A stretch of DNA of 64,000 nucleotides from an uncultured Eubacteriales bacterium (lineage in GTDB: Bacteria > Bacillota > Clostridia > Saccharofermentanales > UBA5734): assembly GCA_903835065.1 (NCBI GenBank), contig CAILLO010000063.1, positions 21,186 to 85,185 of the forward strand, given 5' to 3'. Of the stretch, positions 1 through 9,305 are shown one piece after another. The translations under genes were made by a program, and so were the position numbers. The notes beneath the pieces are model-generated. The model was given only the letters and a program-made list of their open reading frames with translations. It did no database searches and was not told where the DNA came from. The number at the start of each line of letters is the position of its first letter. Position 1 is the first letter of the stretch.

Positions 1-1
1 G

Positions 2-1873
2 GACGCCGCGGGCAACGCCAACTACGGCGTGCTGCTCGGCGCCGGCGACGACGGGCACGGGCAGATCGACCTGACGCCGCTGACGTCCGTGACGATGCGC
101 TCTTCGGCCTTCACCCTCGGCATCGGCCAGGGCTTCGACCTCTCCTGGTCCTCCGCGCCCGCCGACGCCTTCGCGGGCGACGTCGTCTTCACCTCGAACC
201 ACGCGAACTGCGTCTCCGTCGACGCCAGGGGCCGCGTCACGGCCGTCGCCGCGGGCACCGCGCGCATCACCCTGTCCAGCCCGACCTACGGGCTGTCCGC
301 CTTCGTCGACGTGACCGTCCCCGCCACGGCCCCGACGCTCGTGCAGCGCGCCCGTCCGACTTCCTTCCCGCTCGCCGCGCCGTCGTCGCTCGTCGCGGGC
401 GTACCCGCCGGCCCCGCCCTCGTGTCCGCCGGCCGCGACCACGTCCTCGTCCTGGCCGGCGACGGCAAGCTGACCGCCACGGGTCCGGGCCGGTTCGAGG
501 AGACCGACGTCGCGTCGCTGACGGCGGGCGGCGCGCTCGCCTCCGTATCCGCCGGATCTTGGCACTCGGCCGCGGTCCGCCTCGACGGCACGGTGGCCGA
601 CGTCTGCAACGGCTCGCTCTTCCGCTGCGACGCCGCGACCTGGACGAGCATCGTGGCCCTCTCCTCCGCGCCCGGCTTCCTCGTCGGACTCGAGGCCGAC
701 GGCACGGCCCGCGCGACCCCGGACGGCCCCGACGTCTCCTCCTGGACCGACCTCACGGCCGTTGCGGCCGGCGGGCGCCACGCCCTCGGCCTGAAATCCG
801 GCGGCACGGTCGTCTCGGCCGGCGCGAACGACGCCGGACAGACCGCCGTCGGCTCCTGGACCGGCATCGTTGCCGTCGCCGCGGGTGCCTCCCATTCGGT
901 CGGCCTGCGCGCGAACGGGACCGTCGTCGCGGTCGGCGACGACTCCTTCGGCCAGTGCCGCACGTCCTCCTGGACCCGCGTCGTCGGCGTCGTCGCCGGC
1001 GAATCCTTCACGGCCGCCCTGCGCGCCGACGGCACCGTCGTCTGGACCGGCCGCCCGTTCCGCGGCTCCGCCGACGTCTCCGGCTGGAGCGGCATCCTCT
1101 CGATCAAGGCGGGCCGCGACTTCCTCGTCGGCGTGGACGCCGCGGGCGACGTGCTCGTCTCCGGAAGCCGGGCCACCGCCTCCTCCGTCGACTCCCTCGC
1201 GTCCCTCGCCGTGTCCGCCGGCACCCTGTCGCCCGCCTTCGATCCCGCGTCGGACGGCCCCTATCGCGTCACGCTCGACGACCTGGTCGACGCCGTCGTC
1301 GTGCGGGCGGTCCCCTCCGACGACTATGCGGTCGCCACGGGCGACGGATACAAGGCGCTCGCGGTCGGCGAGAATCCGGTCGACCTGACCGTGACCGCCC
1401 AGGACGGTTCCTCCCGCACCTACCACCTGGTCGTCGAGCGCCGTCCGCCGCAGGCCGTCAGCGCCACCCTGTCGATCGACGCGTCGCTCTCGGTCCTTTC
1501 GGGCATCGCCCCCGGCACCTCCGTCGACGCGGTCGCCGCGGCCGTCACCGCGACGGGCGCCACGGTCTCGATCGTTACCGCCGCCGGCGACCCGGCGAGC
1601 GGAAGGGCCGGCACTGCCATGCGGCTCCGCGTCACGATCGGCGGAACGGTCTTCCAGGAACTGCACCTCATCGTGTACGGCGACCTGAACGGCGACGGCC
1701 TGGTCAGCGCCTCCGACCTGCTCCTCCAGAAGCGCCTCATCCTGGGCCTCGCCACCCTCGGCGCCGATGCGACGCGGGCCGGCGACGTCGACTTCAGCGG
1801 CAGGATCTCCGCCTCCGACCTGCTCCTCCTCAAGCGCCACATCCTCGGCCTCTCCGTGCTCCGGACGAAGTGA
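2..1873 (+). CDS. RCC1/Big2/cadherin-like surface protein with C-terminal dockerin (5' end outside window)
   Basis: The frame is open to the left edge, so the N-terminus and signal peptide are missing. The first codons (DAAGNANYG) already look like an RCC1 blade. A Big2-type bacterial Ig domain follows at about nt 80-325 and several RCC1-type repeats of about 40-50 residues at about nt 420-1190, recognisable by the recurring pattern of W, then AVAAG, then GL.ADGTVV. A cadherin-like beta-sandwich domain spans about nt 1195-1440. The last 60 residues (about nt 1679-1860) are a type I dockerin: two calcium loops, DLNGDGLVSASD and DVDFSGRISASD, each followed by a LLL.KR.ILGL helix. Dockerins dock proteins onto cohesins, so this is probably a secreted, surface-assembled protein. 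The next gene, 14 bp downstream, encodes a cohesin-like membrane protein, a likely partner. The ligand of the RCC1 region is unknown. Confidence 0.85.
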   Translation, partial: DAAGNANYGVLLGAGDDGHGQIDLTPLTSVTMRSSAFTLGIGQGFDLSWSSAPADAFAGDVVFTSNHANCVSVDARGRVTAVAAGTARITLSSPTYGLSAFVDVTVPATAPTLVQRARPTSFPLAAPSSLVAGVPAGPALVSAGRDHVLVLAGDGKLTATGPGRFEETDVASLTAGGALASVSAGSWHSAAVRLDGTVADVCNGSLFRCDAATWTSIVALSSAPGFLVGLEADGTARATPDGPDVSSWTDLTAVAAGGRHALGLKSGGTVVSAGANDAGQTAVGSWTGIVAVAAGASHSVGLRANGTVVAVGDDSFGQCRTSSWTRVVGVVAGESFTAALRADGTVVWTGRPFRGSADVSGWSGILSIKAGRDFLVGVDAAGDVLVSGSRATASSVDSLASLAVSAGTLSPAFDPASDGPYRVTLDDLVDAVVVRAVPSDDYAVATGDGYKALAVGENPVDLTVTAQDGSSRTYHLVVERRPPQAVSATLSIDASLSVLSGIAPGTSVDAVAAAVTATGATVSIVTAAGDPASGRAGTAMRLRVTIGGTVFQELHLIVYGDLNGDGLVSASDLLLQKRLILGLATLGADATRAGDVDFSGRISASDLLLLKRHILGLSVLRTK

Positions 1874-1887
1874 AGGGAGTCCCTCCC

Positions 1888-2712
1888 ATGATCAGGACCA
1901 TCCACGCGAACCCCCGCCCCGCCCGCCCGGGCTCCACGCGTGCCCGCCGCATCGCCGCGCCGCTGCTCGCCGCCGTCCTGCTGCTCCTCGCCCTGCCGGC
2001 GGGGCGCGCGCCCGTTTCCGCCGAGTCGGCCGTCCAGGTCAAGCTCCTGCCGAGCGCGACCGCGCTGCAGTCCGGACAGACCCTCGTCCTCGAGCTGCAC
2101 CTGTACGATGGCCCGGACCTCCAGAAGCTCGGCCCCATCGCGATCCAGCTCGATTCCGCCCGCTTCGCGTACCCGGTCGTCACCCCGGGCCCGACGGTCC
2201 CCTCCGGCTTCTCGGCCAAGCTGCAGGACGGCCGGCTCCTGGTCTCGTTCCAGGAGGCGTCGGCGTCGAAGCCGCTTCCGCAGGGCGTCGACGTCCTGCT
2301 GTGCACGATTTCGCTGCAGGTGCTGGACGATCCGTCCGCCGGTGCCACCTCACTCGCCCTGGTCAGCGCCGCAGGGTTCCTGGATGCGGACGGACTGCAG
2401 GTCTCCGCCTACACCACCGACATGACGCCCGTCGCCGTCCAGCTCGCGCCGTCCGCGACGCCGCTGCCGACCCCGTCGCCCACGCCCGACCCGTCCGCCT
2501 CGCCGGCCGCACCGACCCAGGGCCTCACCCCGACGCCCGAGGCGACCCGGTCCCCCACTCCGACGCCCGGCTCGAACATCTTCGGTCCCGAGTCTCCGTC
2601 CTGGCTCTGGCTGGCCTTCCTGGTCGCCCTGGCGGCCGCCCTCTTCGAGTTCTTCCTGCTGGTCGGCCGGGCCGGCCGCCGCCCCGCCCGCCGTCCGACC
2701 CGCCGACGCTGA
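1888..2712 (+). CDS. Membrane-anchored cohesin-like protein
   Basis: A 274-residue protein. It has a long basic N-terminus and a hydrophobic signal segment (about residues 22-38, cleavage probably after VSA near 45). One beta-sandwich domain (about 47-180) is followed by a Pro/Thr/Ser-rich linker (about 190-235), a transmembrane helix (about 238-260) and a very basic cytoplasmic tail. The domain follows the cohesin layout: an opening LQSGQTLVLELHL strand, a central RLLVSFQ strand, then LLCTISLQVLDD and ASLAL-type strands ending in AGFLDADGLQV. Cohesins bind dockerins, and the preceding gene ends in a dockerin, so this looks like a one-cohesin anchoring scaffoldin. The ATG follows GGGAG. The cohesin call is by eye; another secreted beta-sandwich remains possible. 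Confidence 0.6.
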   Translation: MIRTIHANPRPARPGSTRARRIAAPLLAAVLLLLALPAGRAPVSAESAVQVKLLPSATALQSGQTLVLELHLYDGPDLQKLGPIAIQLDSARFAYPVVTPGPTVPSGFSAKLQDGRLLVSFQEASASKPLPQGVDVLLCTISLQVLDDPSAGATSLALVSAAGFLDADGLQVSAYTTDMTPVAVQLAPSATPLPTPSPTPDPSASPAAPTQGLTPTPEATRSPTPTPGSNIFGPESPSWLWLAFLVALAAALFEFFLLVGRAGRRPARRPTRRR

Positions 2713-2742
2713 CGGCGCGCGCTTCCCTGCCTGCGGTGGTTC

Positions 2743-2751
2743 TGGTAAAAT
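2743..2751 (+). promoter_or_regulatory. Extended -10 promoter candidate for the gtrA-like operon
   Basis: TGGTAAAAT is an extended -10 element (TG, one base, TAAAAT) about 85 bp upstream of the GtrA-family start. No good -35 is visible at the expected distance, as is allowed for extended -10 promoters. The leader that follows is GC-rich and can form local hairpins. Confidence 0.45.
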
Positions 2752-2835
2752 GAACCGGTTGCAGCCCTCGTCCCGTCCGATGCACGGAATCCGGCTGCAG
2801 GGTCCCGCCGGGACTGTCCGGCAAGGAGTCCGCCC

Positions 2836-3366
2836 ATGGGTTCGTTCCTGAAGAAGATCCGCTCCGTCCTCACCCGGGAGGTCGTCCTCTATGTCGTCTT
2901 CGGCGTCCTCACGACGCTGGTCAACTACGTCGTCTTCATCGGCCTCGACCTCCTGTTCGGCGAGCACACGGTCCTCTGGTCCGGCACCCTCGACCTGCTC
3001 GTGTGGCGCGGAACCGCCTCCGTCGAATTCTGGACGCTCGCCAACGTCGTCGCCTTCGTCGTCGCCGTCGCCTTCGCCTTCGTCACCAACCGGAACATCG
3101 TGTTCCAGGCCGGCGCGTCGACGGGGGACCGGAAGAAGGACCGCGCGAACCTCGCGCGGCAGACGGTCCTCTTCTGGGGCGCCCGCCTCGTCAGCCTCCT
3201 GATCGAATACGGCATCCTGTACGTGCTGATGGACCGACTCGGGGTCCAGGACTTCTACAGCAAGATCGCGTCGAACGTCGTCGTCGTGGTCGTCAACTAC
3301 TTCTTCAGCAAGTTCATCATCTTCGCGACCCCCCGCAAGGACGCCGCGGACCCGGCGGGAGGCTGA
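2836..3366 (+). CDS. GtrA-family membrane protein
   Basis: A 176-residue protein with four predicted membrane helices and the GtrA-family signature: an opening helix LYVVFGVLTTLVNYVVF and a second-half segment VAFAFVTNRNIVFQ. GtrA-family proteins are thought to flip or help export polyprenyl-linked sugars used in cell-wall or surface polysaccharide decoration. ATG follows AAGGAG. The next gene, 4 bp downstream, encodes a polyprenyl-phosphate sugar transferase, which supports a role in surface glycan assembly. The acidic insert between helices 1 and 2 is longer than usual. Confidence 0.85.
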   Translation: MGSFLKKIRSVLTREVVLYVVFGVLTTLVNYVVFIGLDLLFGEHTVLWSGTLDLLVWRGTASVEFWTLANVVAFVVAVAFAFVTNRNIVFQAGASTGDRKKDRANLARQTVLFWGARLVSLLIEYGILYVLMDRLGVQDFYSKIASNVVVVVVNYFFSKFIIFATPRKDAADPAGG

Positions 3367-3370
3367 CGGG

Positions 3371-4804
3371 ATGGCGAAGGACAGCGGGTCCGCCCGGAGC
3401 CACCGCTTCTCGACGGCCGCCCACCTGTTCAAGATCTTCTTCGTCCTGCTGGAGCTGGCGCTCGTCGTCGGCTCCTTCATCCTCGCGTTCTTCCTCCTGT
3501 TCGGCCCGGACTTCCCGAACCTGCCGATGAACAACTTCATGGCCTTCGTGGATTCGGTTCCGCTTGTCCTCCTCGCCGCGCTGATCTTCCTCGACCTCTT
3601 CGGGATGACCCACTTCTTCCGCAAGACCAACGAGGACATCGTGGGCGCCGCGCTCCGGTTCTCGGCCCTGGAGGGGATCGCCGCGACGGCCGCCGCGTTC
3701 TTCGTGCGAGGGTTCTCGGTGCCGCGCAGCGTGATCCTGGTCGGCTCGCTGATCCTCTTCGTCGCGACCTCCCTGTGGGGCGCCGCCGGGCTGGCCCTGA
3801 GCCGGTGGATCTACGCCAAGGGACGCCTGATCGTCGTGGGCCACAGCGAACAGGAGCTGAAGAAGGTCGTCGCCAAGGTCTCCGGCAACCTGCATGCCCT
3901 GCATGTCGACCTCGTCGGGACCTGCCTGTGCGAAGACCTGGCGTGCGTGGAGCGTGCGATCGCCGGAGCCTCCGAGGTCCTCCTGTGCCCCGACGTCCCC
4001 GACGACGCCAAGTTCTCGCTCCTCCTGACCTGCACGGCCCTCAACAAGCCCGTGTATGTCGTCCCGCAGCTCGTCGAGGTGGCCTTCCTGAAGAACCGCC
4101 TCCTGCAGTTCTCGGACATGCCCGCGATCATGATCGACCGGCTCGGCATGACCTTCGAGCAACGTCTCGTGAAGCGTCTCTTCGACCTCTCGCTGTCCGT
4201 CCTGATCCTCGTGGCCGCCTCGCCCGTGATGCTGCTGACCGCGGTCGCGGTGCGCCTCTCGTCGAAGGGGCCCGTGATCTACTCCCAGGAACGCGTGACG
4301 CGCGACAACCGGCACTATCGGATCCACAAGTTCCGCTCGATGCGGACCGACGCCGAGTCGGCGACCGGCCCCGTGATCTCGGGCAGGGGGGATCCGCGCG
4401 TGACGCCCGTGGGGCGGCTGATCCGCCGGCTCAAGATCGACGAGCTGCCGCAGTTCTTCAACGTCCTGAAGGGCGAGATGAGCATCGTCGGGCCCCGTTC
4501 CGAGCGCCCCTTCTTCGTCGAGCAGTTCGAGAAGGACATCCCGGGCTATCACCAGCGCTTCCGCGTCAAGGCCGGGATCACGGGCTTCGCCCAGGTCGCG
4601 GGCAGCTACGACTCGCTGCCGGAGGACAAGCTCCGCTACGACCTGATCTACATCAAGAGCTACTCGATCCTCCTCGACCTCCGGCTGATCCTCGAGACGG
4701 TCCGCGTCGTCTTCTCGACGTCGCTGTACAACCGGACGTTCCACCGCAACCTCACCGAGTTCTCCACCAACGGCCGCAAAGAGGGGGGAGAGCCCCACCC
4801 GTGA
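3371..4804 (+). CDS. Polyprenyl-phosphate sugar-1-phosphate transferase (exopolysaccharide initiation)
   Basis: A 477-residue membrane enzyme. The N-terminal half has several hydrophobic helices and a soluble Rossmann-like region. The C-terminal part (from about residue 268) is the bacterial sugar transferase domain, with its conserved blocks [66 protein letters not shown] and [10 protein letters not shown]. Family members transfer a sugar 1-phosphate from a nucleotide sugar to undecaprenyl phosphate as the first step of capsule or exopolysaccharide synthesis. The sugar cannot be told from sequence. The stop codon overlaps the GTG start of folC. Confidence 0.9.
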   Translation: MAKDSGSARSHRFSTAAHLFKIFFVLLELALVVGSFILAFFLLFGPDFPNLPMNNFMAFVDSVPLVLLAALIFLDLFGMTHFFRKTNEDIVGAALRFSALEGIAATAAAFFVRGFSVPRSVILVGSLILFVATSLWGAAGLALSRWIYAKGRLIVVGHSEQELKKVVAKVSGNLHALHVDLVGTCLCEDLACVERAIAGASEVLLCPDVPDDAKFSLLLTCTALNKPVYVVPQLVEVAFLKNRLLQFSDMPAIMIDRLGMTFEQRLVKRLFDLSLSVLILVAASPVMLLTAVAVRLSSKGPVIYSQERVTRDNRHYRIHKFRSMRTDAESATGPVISGRGDPRVTPVGRLIRRLKIDELPQFFNVLKGEMSIVGPRSERPFFVEQFEKDIPGYHQRFRVKAGITGFAQVAGSYDSLPEDKLRYDLIYIKSYSILLDLRLILETVRVVFSTSLYNRTFHRNLTEFSTNGRKEGGEPHP

Positions 4805-6264
4805 AGAATCTCGATGCGGCCCTCCGGTTCTTCGCCTCGTCGGAGCGCTTCGGCATCCGGCTCGGGCTCGAGCGCATGCGCTCCCTGATGGCCCGCCTCG
4901 GCGGCACGCCGCAGGAGACCGTCTACCTCCACATTGCCGGTACCAACGGCAAGGGATCCGTGACCGCCTTCGCCGCCTCGGCGCTGGCCGCCGCCGGCTA
5001 CCGCGTCGGCGTCTACACGTCCCCGTTCCTCTTCCGCTTCTCGGAGCGGATCCGCGTCCTCGACGGCGTGGCCGGGCTCGAGGCCCTCGTCCGCGACGAC
5101 GCGGCGGGGGAGATCCCGCCGGAGGCGGTCGTGCGCCTGGCCGCCCGCGTGGAGCAGGCGACCGAGGACATGCGCGCGGCAGGGGAGGAGCACCCGACCG
5201 AATTCGAGCTGATCACGGCCGTCGCCTTCCTCCATTTCGCGGAATGCCGCTGCGACGCCGTCGTCCTCGAGACGGGCCTCGGCGGCCGACTCGATGCGAC
5301 CAACACGATCGATGCGCCGGACGTCTGCGCGATCACCGCGCTCGGTTACGACCACTGCGACCGTCTCGGGAACACGATGGCGGAGATCGCCGCCGAGAAG
5401 GCCGCGATCATCAAGCGCGGGACCCGCGTGGTCCTGCAGGACCAGGGCTCCGCCGGCACGCCCGAGGACGCGGCCGTCGCCGAGGCCGTGGTGCGGGCGC
5501 GGTGCCGCGAGGTCGGCGCCGGACTCCGCATCGCGCACGCTTCCGAATGCACGACCCTCCGGCAGGGCCTTTACGCCCTCGACGGCCAACCCGGGCAGGT
5601 CCTCCGGTTCGACCCTCCCGGCGCCGTCCTCGAGACCGCCCTGCTGGGCTCCTACCAGCCGCTCAACGCGCTGACCGCCTACCGCGCCCTCGAGGCGCTC
5701 GCCGAGACCGGCCGGCTGCCCCGCCTCGACGCCGCCGCGATCGTGCGCGGCTTCCGCCTGACCCGATGGCCCTGCCGCTTCGAACTGCTCGCGAAGGACC
5801 CGCCGGTCCTTGCAGACGGGGCGCACAACCCCCAGGGGGCCGAGTCGCTCCGCCGCAGCCTGTCCGCCGTGGTGCCCGGCCGCGCCGTGCATTTCGTCTG
5901 CGGCGTCTCGGCCGACAAGGACTACCCCGCCATGCTGTCCGCCCTCCTCGCGGACCCCGACCCCGCCGCCGTTTCCGCCTTCCGGCCCGCCTCCTTCCGC
6001 GCTGTCGCCGCCGACCACCCCCGCGCCCTTTCTGCTCCGGCCCTGGCCGAAGCGGCCCGCGTGGCGGGCGGCTCCTCGCTCCGTACCGGGTCCTGCGTCC
6101 GGATCGAGGACGCGCTCGCCGAGGCCGTGCGCGAGGCCCGGTCCGACGGAGGCGCGGTGTGCGCCTTCGGATCCCTGTTCCTCATGCGCGGGATCCGCTC
6201 CGCCCTGCCGCGGGCGCTCGCGATCGACCGGCCGAAGGAGGTACGACCCGGATGGACTGGCTGA
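4801..6264 (+). CDS. folC: Folylpolyglutamate synthase / dihydrofolate synthase
   Basis: A 487-residue Mur-ligase-family enzyme. It adds glutamate to dihydropteroate and/or reduced folates using ATP in the cytoplasm. The P-loop GTNGKGS lies at residues 47-53, followed by the folate-binding stretch TSPFLFRFSERIRV, the magnesium-binding region VVLETGLGGRLDATNTI and the ADGAHNPQG motif. The GTG start overlaps the previous stop (GTGA) and is preceded by a GGGGGGAGAG ribosome binding site, so translation is probably coupled. Whether it has both activities cannot be decided from sequence. Confidence 0.92.
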   Translation: MKNLDAALRFFASSERFGIRLGLERMRSLMARLGGTPQETVYLHIAGTNGKGSVTAFAASALAAAGYRVGVYTSPFLFRFSERIRVLDGVAGLEALVRDDAAGEIPPEAVVRLAARVEQATEDMRAAGEEHPTEFELITAVAFLHFAECRCDAVVLETGLGGRLDATNTIDAPDVCAITALGYDHCDRLGNTMAEIAAEKAAIIKRGTRVVLQDQGSAGTPEDAAVAEAVVRARCREVGAGLRIAHASECTTLRQGLYALDGQPGQVLRFDPPGAVLETALLGSYQPLNALTAYRALEALAETGRLPRLDAAAIVRGFRLTRWPCRFELLAKDPPVLADGAHNPQGAESLRRSLSAVVPGRAVHFVCGVSADKDYPAMLSALLADPDPAAVSAFRPASFRAVAADHPRALSAPALAEAARVAGGSSLRTGSCVRIEDALAEAVREARSDGGAVCAFGSLFLMRGIRSALPRALAIDRPKEVRPGWTG

Positions 6265-7685
6265 AGGAGATCGATTCGTATCCGCGACTCGACCCCCTGG
6301 AACTCGGGCTCCCGATTCCGGAGCGCGAGGCGGCGGAAGCCGTGGCCCGCTACAACAAGGCGGTCGGGAACCTCCGGAACGACAGCGGCGACATCGCCAT
6401 GATCGAGCTGAAGAAGCTCTGCGCCACGGTGCCGTCCTTCGGGCAGGCCTTCCTGCTCCTCGGCTGCTGCCTGATGGCGACCGGCAGCCCCGTGGCCGCC
6501 GAGCGGACGTTCCGTCGCGCGGAAGGCGTCCGGCTGCCCACCGAACTGTCGGCCCGCCTGGCCGCCTACTACGAGGCCGTTGCCGAACGCCTCTCGCAGA
6601 CCGACTCCCGCGAGGAGCTCGAGGCGTCCCGGACCGCCGACGCGCGGGCCTCGATGCTCGAGGTGCGGTCGATGAACGGGCTCGTCCGCCCGTCCCGCGA
6701 GAAGCGCCGAAAGGTGAAGATGGCGAAGTCCCGCGAGCGGCGGCGGGTGCTGAAGGGCGCCCCGGGTTCGTCCGGCGTCGCGGAGGCGGACCTCCAGACC
6801 CTCGAGGTCCCGGGATCCCGTCCGACTCTGAAGGCGTCCGACAAGGCGGTCTTCCGGGGTCGCCCGACCCCCCGCGTCTCCGATCGCGCATTCCTCCGCG
6901 CCCTGCTGGTCCTGCTGGCCGTCGCCGCCGTCGTCGCGGCCGCCGTGTTCGGCGTCCCCGCCGTGATCGCCGCCTGGCCGCCCGCCTCGGGCGCGACCTC
7001 GACGCCCGCGCCGTCCCAGGATGCTTCGGTGCAGCTTGCCTGGCTGCTCGCGCAGATCGACGCGATGCACGAGGCCGGCAAGCCGATTCCGGCCGATCTG
7101 CGCGCGCTGCTCGAGAAATTCAACGAGGAGTTCCCCGATTCCGCGATCGCGATTCCGCCCGACCCGACCGAACCGCCCGTCTCCGTAACGCCGTCCCCCA
7201 CCGGAACCCCCGATTCCGCCGTCCTCCTGCAGGCGTCGCAGGACCTCTCGTCCGCCGAGGTCAAGATCGTGGACGGCGACTCCATCGGCGCCGTCGAACT
7301 GCTCCAGGCCGTCCGGGCCGCCCTCGCCCCGATTCCCGGCACGACGACGTCGGACGGGGTCGCGGGCACCGCGGCCGACGCGCTCGCACGGGCCGCGACC
7401 CTCTACGACGCGATCGAACGCAAGGCCTGCGACGCCTACCGGATCCAGGGCGAGAAGCTGTTCTCCGCCAAGGACTACGCCGGCGCCCTGGTGCCCTACC
7501 TCAAGGCCTACACGATGATCCCGGGATTCTACAACGGCGGCGTGGCCTACTACACCGGGCGCTGCTACGAGGCCCTCGGCAGGAACGCCGAGGCGGCCGA
7601 CTGCTACCGGTACGTGATCGACCACTTCCCCACCAGGGACATCGCGAACTACGCGAAGTCCCACCTCGACGGACTCGGCCAGTAA
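6252..7685 (+). CDS. Single-pass membrane protein with TPR-like domains on both sides
   Basis: A 477-residue protein of unknown function. The ATG lies inside the end of folC (13 bp overlap) and is preceded by GAAGGAGG. Residues 1-110 are helical and TPR-like (RYNKAVGNLRNDSGDIAMIELKK, then AAERTFRRAE). A strongly basic stretch precedes a transmembrane helix at about 216-241. An extracytoplasmic Pro/Thr-rich linker and a C-terminal TPR pair (EKLFSAKDYAGALVPYLKAY and GRCYEALGRNAEAADCY) follow. A cytoplasmic N-terminal part and an outside C-terminal part suggest a scaffold or cell-envelope assembly protein. There are no catalytic motifs. Coupling to folC may be only translational. Confidence 0.7.
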   Translation: MDWLKEIDSYPRLDPLELGLPIPEREAAEAVARYNKAVGNLRNDSGDIAMIELKKLCATVPSFGQAFLLLGCCLMATGSPVAAERTFRRAEGVRLPTELSARLAAYYEAVAERLSQTDSREELEASRTADARASMLEVRSMNGLVRPSREKRRKVKMAKSRERRRVLKGAPGSSGVAEADLQTLEVPGSRPTLKASDKAVFRGRPTPRVSDRAFLRALLVLLAVAAVVAAAVFGVPAVIAAWPPASGATSTPAPSQDASVQLAWLLAQIDAMHEAGKPIPADLRALLEKFNEEFPDSAIAIPPDPTEPPVSVTPSPTGTPDSAVLLQASQDLSSAEVKIVDGDSIGAVELLQAVRAALAPIPGTTTSDGVAGTAADALARAATLYDAIERKACDAYRIQGEKLFSAKDYAGALVPYLKAYTMIPGFYNGGVAYYTGRCYEALGRNAEAADCYRYVIDHFPTRDIANYAKSHLDGLGQ

Positions 7686-7704
7686 GCCGGAAGGAGACCC
7701 GAAC

Positions 7705-9222
7705 ATGAACTACATCAGCACCCGTGGCGCCTCGCCCTCCTGCTCCTCCGCGGAGGCGATCCGCCGCGGACTCGCGCCGGACGGCGGACTCTACGTCCCC
7801 GAGTCGATCCCCGTCCTCGAGCCCGAGGAGATCGAGGCCCTCGCCCGCGTGCCCTTCGCCGACCGCGTCGTCTCGATCCTGTCCCGCTTCCTGACGGACT
7901 ACGGCCAGGCCGAACTGCGCCGGATGGCCGAGGAGGCCTACGCCGAGGAGAAGTTCGTCCCGTCGCCGGCCCCGTTGGTCCCGCTCAACATCTACAGCGA
8001 CCGCATGTACTTCCTCGAGCTGTGGCACGGCCCCACCGCGGCCTTCAAGGACTTGGCCCTGCAGATCCTCCCGCACCTCATGACCGCCGCGATGCACAAG
8101 AGCGGCACCGAGAAGGAGGTCCGCATCCTGGCCGCCACCTCCGGCGACACCGGCAAGGCGGCGCTCGAAGGTTTCCGCGACGTGCCCGGCACGTCGGTCG
8201 TCGTGTTCTATCCGGCGAAGGGCGTGAGCGACGCCCAGCGCCTGCAGATGGTCACGCAGGAGGGCGCGAACTGCCGCGTCGTGGCCGTCGAGGGCACCTT
8301 CGACGACACCCAGGCGGGCGTGAAGGAGATCTTCTCCGACCCTGAGGCCGCCGAAGCCCTCGACCGCTCCGGCGTGTTCCTCTCCTCCGCCAACTCGATC
8401 AACTGGGGCCGGCTCGCGCCGCAGATCGCCTACTACTTCTCCGCGTACGCCGACCTGCTCGCCGCGGCGCCGAAGCCACCGCTCGAGCCCATGCAGATGG
8501 GGGAGAAGGTCAACCTCGTCGTGCCGACGGGCAATTTCGGCAACATCCTCGCCGCCTGGTACGCGATGCGGATGGGCCTGCCCGTCAACAAGCTGATCTG
8601 CGCCTCGAATCGCAACAAGGTCCTGGCCGATTTCCTGCGGACGGGCACGTACGACCGCCGCCGTGAATTCTACCGCACGAACTCCCCCTCCATGGACATC
8701 CTCGTCTCGAGCAACCTCGAGCGCCTGCTGTTCGAGCTGGGGGGGCGCGACGCCGACAAGGTGGCGACCTGGATGAAGGACCTCGGGGACAAGGGCTCCT
8801 ACGCGGTCGACCCGGCGACGTTCCGCGCGCTGTCCGAAGTCTTCGTGGGCGGGTTCGCCGACGAGCAGGGCACCGTCAAGACGATCCGCGAGGTCTACGA
8901 CCGCTTCGACCACGTGATCGACACACATACCGCGGTCGGCTTCAACGTCTACGAGCGCTACGCGACCCGGACCGGCGACACGACGCGCACGATCTTCGTG
9001 TCGACGGCGAGCCCGTTCAAGTTCGCCGGCACCGCGTGCGACGCACTGTTCGGGAACGGCTATTCGCGCGGCCGCAGCGAGGCGGTCCTGCTCGACGAAC
9101 TGGCCGCGGAGAGCGGCATGGAGATTCCGGCGGCGCTCGCGGGCCTCGCCGAGAAGCCCGTGCTGCACGTGACGGAGATCCGGCCCGTCGGCATGAAGGA
9201 AGAGGCCCTGAGGCCGTTCTAG
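7705..9222 (+). CDS. thrC: Threonine synthase
   Basis: A 505-residue PLP enzyme of the long threonine synthase type. It converts O-phosphohomoserine to threonine. The motif HGPTAAFKDLALQ places the PLP lysine at about K115, followed by the phosphate-binding TSGDTGKAAL loop and the GNFGNI motif. The start ATG follows AAGGAG. The gene ends shortly before a strong terminator shared with the convergent prfC. It does not sit with hom or thrB here, but metA, which also draws on homoserine, is 3 kb downstream. Confidence 0.95.
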   Translation: MNYISTRGASPSCSSAEAIRRGLAPDGGLYVPESIPVLEPEEIEALARVPFADRVVSILSRFLTDYGQAELRRMAEEAYAEEKFVPSPAPLVPLNIYSDRMYFLELWHGPTAAFKDLALQILPHLMTAAMHKSGTEKEVRILAATSGDTGKAALEGFRDVPGTSVVVFYPAKGVSDAQRLQMVTQEGANCRVVAVEGTFDDTQAGVKEIFSDPEAAEALDRSGVFLSSANSINWGRLAPQIAYYFSAYADLLAAAPKPPLEPMQMGEKVNLVVPTGNFGNILAAWYAMRMGLPVNKLICASNRNKVLADFLRTGTYDRRREFYRTNSPSMDILVSSNLERLLFELGGRDADKVATWMKDLGDKGSYAVDPATFRALSEVFVGGFADEQGTVKTIREVYDRFDHVIDTHTAVGFNVYERYATRTGDTTRTIFVSTASPFKFAGTACDALFGNGYSRGRSEAVLLDELAAESGMEIPAALAGLAEKPVLHVTEIRPVGMKEEALRPF

Positions 9223-9245
9223 CTGCGGTCCGTCCCCCGGACGCG

Positions 9246-9276
9246 AAAGGGCCGACGAAGCGATTGTCGGCCCTTT
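9246..9276. terminator. Bidirectional terminator between thrC and prfC
   Basis: A perfect 11-bp inverted repeat, AAAGGGCCGAC and GTCGGCCCTTT, encloses a 9-base loop. It lies between the convergent stops of thrC and prfC, and each arm begins or ends with an A/T run that serves termination on both strands. Confidence 0.85.
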
Positions 9277-9305
9277 CCATGCCCGAGGACGCCGGCGCGG
9301 CGGAC

